Positions 59,256 through 64,000 of a DNA stretch of 64,000 bases are shown here, piece after piece. A program made the translations under genes and the position numbers. Numbering within the stretch: the stretch's first letter is position 1; each line of letters begins with the position of its first letter. The notes under the pieces are model-generated. The model did no database searches, was not told where the DNA came from, and saw only the letters and a list, made by a program, of their open reading frames with translations. This stretch comes from Patagioenas fasciata. Its lineage: Eukaryota > Chordata > Aves > Columbiformes > Columbidae. The stretch is taken from positions 50,724,398 through 50,788,397 of the forward strand of contig NC_092521.1 in the NCBI RefSeq assembly GCF_037038585.1, written 5' to 3'.

Positions 59256-62200
59256 ACCTAAAATCTACTCCCCTCTCCTATATGTTACACTAACTTTCAT
59301 CAGATATCTTTAAGAAAGGATTAAGAAGTGATTCCAAAACACTTTACAAACATGTAACAAAGACCTCAAGCCTTTTGCAACATGAGGAGCAGAAGGCATT
59401 TGAAACCGCTCCTTCAAGCCCTCAGTTTCCTTCTTGTTGGCCCACTGCAATAACCCTTGCCCTGCATTTTAATACTGAATTCAGTGTGTTTGACACAACC
59501 CTGGAATGTCCAATGTATACAGATTTAGGAACTGGAGGCTTTGTGAGGAATGAAGTTCAGGACAACTGCTTAAGGAAGATCTGGAGCTGTGAGCACACAG
59601 GACGAGCTGAAGTCCGTTTGGGGTTTCTGCAGCCAGTGCTCAGCTAAGGCTCGTGGTAACAGAAACAAGGTGATACTCCTAAATCCCTTATTTTCTTGGA
59701 AAGAAGCAGAAGTGATAATATTTTTATGCAGGAACAGACAATGAATGATCCAAGTTCTAGACAGCAAATGTTACAGGACTGGCATGTGGCTCTGTCTGGC
59801 TTTGCAGCAAGAAAACAAAAAAAACCAGCTACTTTGCCTCCTCGTTTCACACCCAGGTCCTTGCCCTCTGATCATCCCCATGTAACGAAGCCCACCTGTC
59901 ATTCTGGAAACACCCAGATGCCTCTCTCTCCCTTTGGGCAGGCTGTCCAGGCTGGTCCTCTCTGCTTTACCCAGGTCACCAACCCAAACCCAGCAGCTGT
60001 TGCAAGTTCACGTATCTTCAGAGCACACACACACCACACCAGTATACACCCTCCATGCCACGCTGAAAAATAACACTCCAGACCACAGTAAGGATCTCAC
60101 CTTATTTCAAGCACTTTGAACAGAAAAAGATATTATTACGAGTGAGGGTGATGGGAATATTAAGACAAAACCTGGCACCTAGGGAAGACTGGATCCCAGG
60201 GTAACACACGCTCTTGAGGGGCCACCGAAGCAAATGTCTGGCATTACTTCATGAGGGAGCTTGAAGCAGATCCCTCAAGTCATTGGCTGTTTAATTTTGT
60301 TGTTTCCAGAGCAAAGGTGCCAAGTTGGCAAGTAACCGTGTGCTTTTTTTTCCCAAAAAAAGATCAACTCTGAAGTTTCATCCTAGTACTAGGCAGCTGC
60401 CCTGGAGTCAGTCTGGCTTGTTCAGCTTCACTAGTAACTGAAACCCATGATCAGACTATTTCTCTGTTATTTCTCAGCCCATCCCAGGGGTTGTCACTGA
60501 AGAGAAACAAGGTTAAAGTGAGGAAAGCATTTAGCCAGGTCGTCCATCAATATCAGTGCTGCCAATGATGTATGAGGCAGAGCAAAGTCCAGCTCACACA
60601 ACCAGAGCTGCGCCAGTTCAGCAGGACTAAAAGGCAATCTTTTTTTTTTTTTTAAAGGAAAAGTCTTTATTTTGTTGAGCAATAGCAGCTCCAGCAATCA
60701 GCACACTTGGAGAGCAGTTCTGGTGAGTAGGGAAGTACTGTTTTTACAGTATTTGTCTGTGTAAAATCAGAACACAGAACCTGGCTTTGAGCTCCTCAGC
60801 ATCTATAGTGTGACGCAACGTGGTACTGCACACATTCCCTGTCTCTTGCAGGGGGATGAAAACCTGATTTAGCCCTGCTTCTGGTCCAAGGAGGCAAAGT
60901 ATTTCACTCTTGATGTTTTTGCTGATAAGAAATAATGGGAAACACCTTCTCTAGGAAAGATTTTTTTTTCTTCTTCTGTTTTTTTTTTTTTTTTCTGTAT
61001 CACCTAAAAGAGCATTTTTAGCCTCAGATCCAAGTGGAGTCTCTTCACACAGGGCACCTTTTTGTGCTCTGCAAGACTTGTTATTTGGAGGAACCACCCT
61101 AAACCAGACCCTGGTTTGAGGCGGTGCTGAGAAGGGAGCAGGGCCACCCAGGAGCCCTCTTATATTGTGCAGCAGGGTTTCGAAGCAACGTGGCCTTCCA
61201 CAGGCTGTCGGCAAGAGCATCAGCAACCAGCTGATTTTTTCTGCTGGGTCAGCAGCCCAAAACTGGGACAGGCTGGTCTAAACCTCCTGTTTTATGATAA
61301 CTCCAAGAAACACAGCTCTGACATATGGGGCAGTGAGTTTTGCTCTAGGCGTTTCAGCAGTGGCATGCCAAAATTCACCCTGGCAAGCAAAAAAAATTAA
61401 AACCAGGATGCCAGCCCCAGCTAAGGATGAGCTTCAACACCAGTTAGCAACAGCTCTTTTATCCACTTAAGTGTCAACACTGGAATATCACAGGGAAGGG
61501 CATTTTAGCCAACAAATACTTCAAAAGGAGATATTCACCCTTTTCTCCACACCCTTGCTTTTTAAAGTCAGTTTCCCTGTCTGGCTTGCTTTGCCCTTGG
61601 ATGGGGCTTTACTTTTGTAAATCAGGAGATCCAAGCCCATGTGGCCTCAAGACTAGCAGGGCTGGGGTTCTGAGCCACACCAACCCCCAGGGAGCAAGGA
61701 CATGAGGTGCCCCAACACCAAGGCTGCCATGACAGCCTCGCTGGGAAGAGTGAGGTGTCCCGACTCCTGGCTGGTCAGAGCAGCCCAAACACCAGATGAG
61801 GCTTGGCCTGATCCCTTTTTCTAGAAGCCTGTTCCCTCCAAGGGCTGTGCTGCAGCATTTATCAAGTGGTCCTCACAACACCCCAGGGTAAGGAGATGGA
61901 CTCAACTCTCTGTGTTGGAAAAGCAAGGGGCAGATTCTCAGCTGGTGCAAATCAGCATAGCTTCACTGGAGGCCAAGGAGCTATCCCAATTCACCCCAAA
62001 TGAAAGTCTGGCTCAGAGAGGAGGAAAGACACGTTGCAGCCACTCCATGGGCTGAGAGCAGCCCTGGGCACGGAGGTTGGGCATCCCAGCTTCCCAGTCC
62101 AACAGTGCTGGAAGTCACATGCAGCGTTCTTTTGCTCCAGTCAGACAAGCGATGCAAAGGACCAGTCCTCAGACCCAACAAAAGGTTTTCTACTCCTCTG

Positions 62201-62700
62201 AGTAACTAAAATTCACCATCTTTCAACAGCAGCACCTTCAGTTTTTGCTGCCCTTCAGCTTTGGCCACCGGAGGATGCCAGCAGGCACATGATGGCTCTG
62301 CCACCTAGTTGGCTTTATCCATTTACATCTGCAGTAGGTGACAAGCAGATATTTACACATACATGGGACCTGGGTGAGACCCTTTAGCTATGATGTGAAG
62401 GCCAAGCAAAACCATGACAGTCCTCACAAGGCTTGGGATAAGTTCCTCAGACTTCCATTAGAAAAACCTGCCACATGCCTGTGAGGGGCATGTGTTGGTA
62501 GGAGTGATGTCCTGGTTTTACATATCATCAGAACATGTAGTGAGGGGAGCTGCAGAAAAGCCACACACAATGCAGATTTGGCTAGACAGAGCATGCACTT
62601 CAGCTGGAGACCTTCTGTGCAGCCATCAGACATGCCGCTTTTAGCAGATATATTTCCATAGCTTTTAATGTAGCTTAACAATTGCGTTGGAGACAAAGGA
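59256..62700. other. Noncoding stretch, no gene seen
   Basis: Unique DNA. Long T runs occur at 60640-60653 and 60961-60994. A minus-strand 91-codon frame at 60951-61226 ends in a poly-lysine run created by the latter tract and is treated as chance. A weak MIR-like word (GGTCCTCACAACACCC) lies near 61869. Confidence 0.55.
60640..60671 (-). other. AATAAA plus A-tract, retrocopy-like 3' end
   Basis: On the minus strand an AATAAA (60671-60666) is followed about 12 bases later by a run of about 14 A (60653-60640), the arrangement of a reverse-transcribed polyadenylated 3' end. It mirrors the plus-strand case at 23.4 kb. No parent gene or target-site duplication is seen. A chance tract, or an internal-priming site in a real transcript, would look the same. 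Confidence 0.3.
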
Positions 62701-62714
62701 GGAAGTACAGTGTA

Positions 62715-63420
62715 CAGGAAAAAAAGATCCCAAAATAATACCCTTTTATTTGTAAAGCTCTGATGAAACAACTTTCCAAATGACATCCCACTTAAAAACC
62801 AATGGAAACCAACCTAACTATGAGTCACTCACACTATACAGATTGCATCCTACATTTTCAAGATGCCTAAATATCTTACGGAGTATTTACATATGTATCA
62901 GTTAGGTAGTAAAGTTTCATTGAGATTTGTTTCTTTCCAGCACATACTTATTCAATGGCAAAAAAAACCAACAACTGGGGATGCATTTGCACTTTTGTAC
63001 AACACTTCCGAGCAAATGGCTAGGGCAATTTTCCTGAGAGAAGGCTTGTTCTTTGAAACTCTTGCTTTAAAAACTGGAAATACAGAAAGTGGATGGGTTT
63101 TTGTTGCACTAAAAAGCCTAAGGATGCCTAGTTAAGTTTTTCTTTTAAATTATTTACGTACCATTAAGTTAAAATGTTTACATTCATTCATTCGTATAAA
63201 AACCGTTGTTAAATCTTATGCAAATGATTTAACACTGATTGCTGCAACGCAAATTGCACTTCTTTAAAAAAATTATTGTATATATGGAAGAAAAATATCT
63301 GATTGCTACCCTGTTTACAAATTTTGACTGACTCTACATAGTTCAGCCAGAAAATACGAACTTTCATAAACCTCAGTCACAGTGTACTTTTAAAATTCAT
63401 ATCGCAGTCTTGCAAAGTGA
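62715..63420 (-). other. Candidate 3' UTR of a minus-strand gene
   Basis: On the minus strand the DNA is AT-rich, stop-dense and homopolymer-poor. It carries 3' UTR-like words: a Pumilio-type TGTAAATA (62891-62884), a related TGTAAACA (63182-63175), and a canonical AATAAA at 62750-62745 followed by T- and GT-rich sequence (62735-62690) suitable as a downstream element. Cleavage would fall near 62725. The upstream gene would enter from beyond 64000 and is not identified. This is an inference from composition and signals. Confidence 0.3.
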
Positions 63421-63435
63421 GTAAATATTTTAAAC

Positions 63436-63458
63436 AAAAAAAAAAAAAAAAAAAAAAA
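63436..63458. repeat. A23 homopolymer tract
   Basis: A pure run of 23 A on the plus strand (poly-T on the minus strand) interrupts the candidate minus-strand terminal exon and its putative 3' UTR. No plus-strand AATAAA lies at a suitable distance before it. Confidence 0.9.
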
Positions 63459-63463
63459 CAACC

Positions 63464-63778
63464 CAAAATCTCCTTAACCAGCTGGACCTCATGAGACTTG
63501 TACCAAACGTTGTGATTTCTTCCAGAGGCATAGCTAGGCTCTGCAGAGCAGACCAAGGCACGCTGAAGATGGAGGGCACAGGAGAAGACCGATGGCATGA
63601 AGACATCAAATGTTCGGTGTGAGACCTCTGTGCTGACTCAAGCAGTACGTACTTCTGACACTTGTTAAAAAGGACCTCACTGTCTCCAGTAATTAAAGCC
63701 TTTGGTACTCCCTCCCCGACATTGACAGCTTCCACCAAATTCTCAGGGGAGAAGGTGATGAGAAGAGTGAAAATAACT
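63464..63778 (-). CDS. Candidate terminal exon, minus strand
   Basis: On the minus strand a good acceptor (TGCCTTTCTGATTGTAG) ends at 63779. It is followed by an open frame of about 105 codons running into the poly-T tract. The first half has a mixed, non-repetitive composition (for example NLVEAVNVGEGVPKALITGD); the second half is Ser-rich. I do not recognise the protein. The frame reading through the T tract as poly-Phe argues that any real coding part ends earlier or that the region is untranslated. It would belong to the same transcript as the candidate 3' UTR at 62.7-63.4 kb. Confidence 0.2.
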
Positions 63779-63850
63779 CTACAATCAGAAAGGCAGCAGT
63801 GCTGGGTAAGTCGAGGATGTATTTCTGGAATCTATTGATAGGTCTAGGTT

Positions 63851-63919
63851 TATCTCTTATTTTTCTTTTTTTTCTTTTTCTTTTTTTTTCTTTTCTTTCT
63901 TTTTTTCTCTTTTTTATTT
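63851..63919. repeat. Pyrimidine tract, T/C-rich
   Basis: About 70 bases of T with scattered single C (TTTTC, TTTCT units), a decayed (TTTTC)n-like microsatellite. On the plus strand it could act as a polypyrimidine tract, but no AG-bounded exon follows it convincingly. Confidence 0.85.
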
Positions 63920-64000
63920 GAGAGTGTAAGGCTGCCTTAGCTATCCCCGATCAGCATTCACTTTACTTTTATTTTTCTTGCATAGCTGAGGAACTGGATG

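Noticed and set aside
60951-61226. 91-codon minus-strand frame ending in poly-lysine
   Set aside because: The basic tail is translation of a homopolymer T tract; no other support.

Overview
The window looks like a gene-poor stretch of a bird (sauropsid) nuclear chromosome. The main evidence is CR1 non-LTR retrotransposon remnants. These include two minus-strand copies with the typical leading 3' end read in reverse, one plus-strand copy ending in the CR1 octamer tail (ATTCTATGATTCTATG), two abutting tips, and an older copy near 59 kb. The rest is AT-rich unique DNA with long homopolymer tracts and short chance reading frames. There are no operons, ribosome-binding sites, rRNA, tRNA or CRISPR arrays. 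The species cannot be determined from the text.

Layout: 1-8.6 kb is noncoding with one CR1. A CpG-rich block lies at 8.69-9.19 kb. 9.2-25.6 kb is AT-rich unique DNA with small ancient repeats and one polyadenylated-looking junction at 23.4 kb. 25.4-27.1 kb is GC-rich and contains a long hairpin, a purine tract and a second, stronger CpG island with a G-quadruplex-type run. 30-32 kb and 37.7-39.6 kb are AT-rich and almost free of reading frames, which is typical of conserved noncoding or intronic DNA. At 32.9-33.5 kb two short plus-strand frames look better than chance: one resembles a terminal exon with a membrane segment, the other a first exon with a signal peptide. 41.4-41.6 kb holds two CR1 tips and a perfect 24-bp palindrome. 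44.4 kb has an ancient inverted-repeat element, 45.7 kb a CR1, and 48.0 kb an octamer/homeodomain-type motif. 56.4-59.3 kb contains an unrecognised minus-strand frame, a hairpin with a 9-bp tandem repeat, a CR1, and the old CR1. The last 1.3 kb resembles the 3' UTR and terminal exon of a minus-strand gene that would continue beyond the window.

No protein-coding gene can be named with confidence. Apart from the CR1 copies, whose family is recognised from sequence, most calls are inference from local sequence signals. Nothing in the window amounts to a multi-gene system. The best leads are the candidate exons at 33 kb and 63 kb, the two CpG islands, and the two junctions that look like polyadenylated retrocopies, which would be unusual in a CR1-dominated genome.
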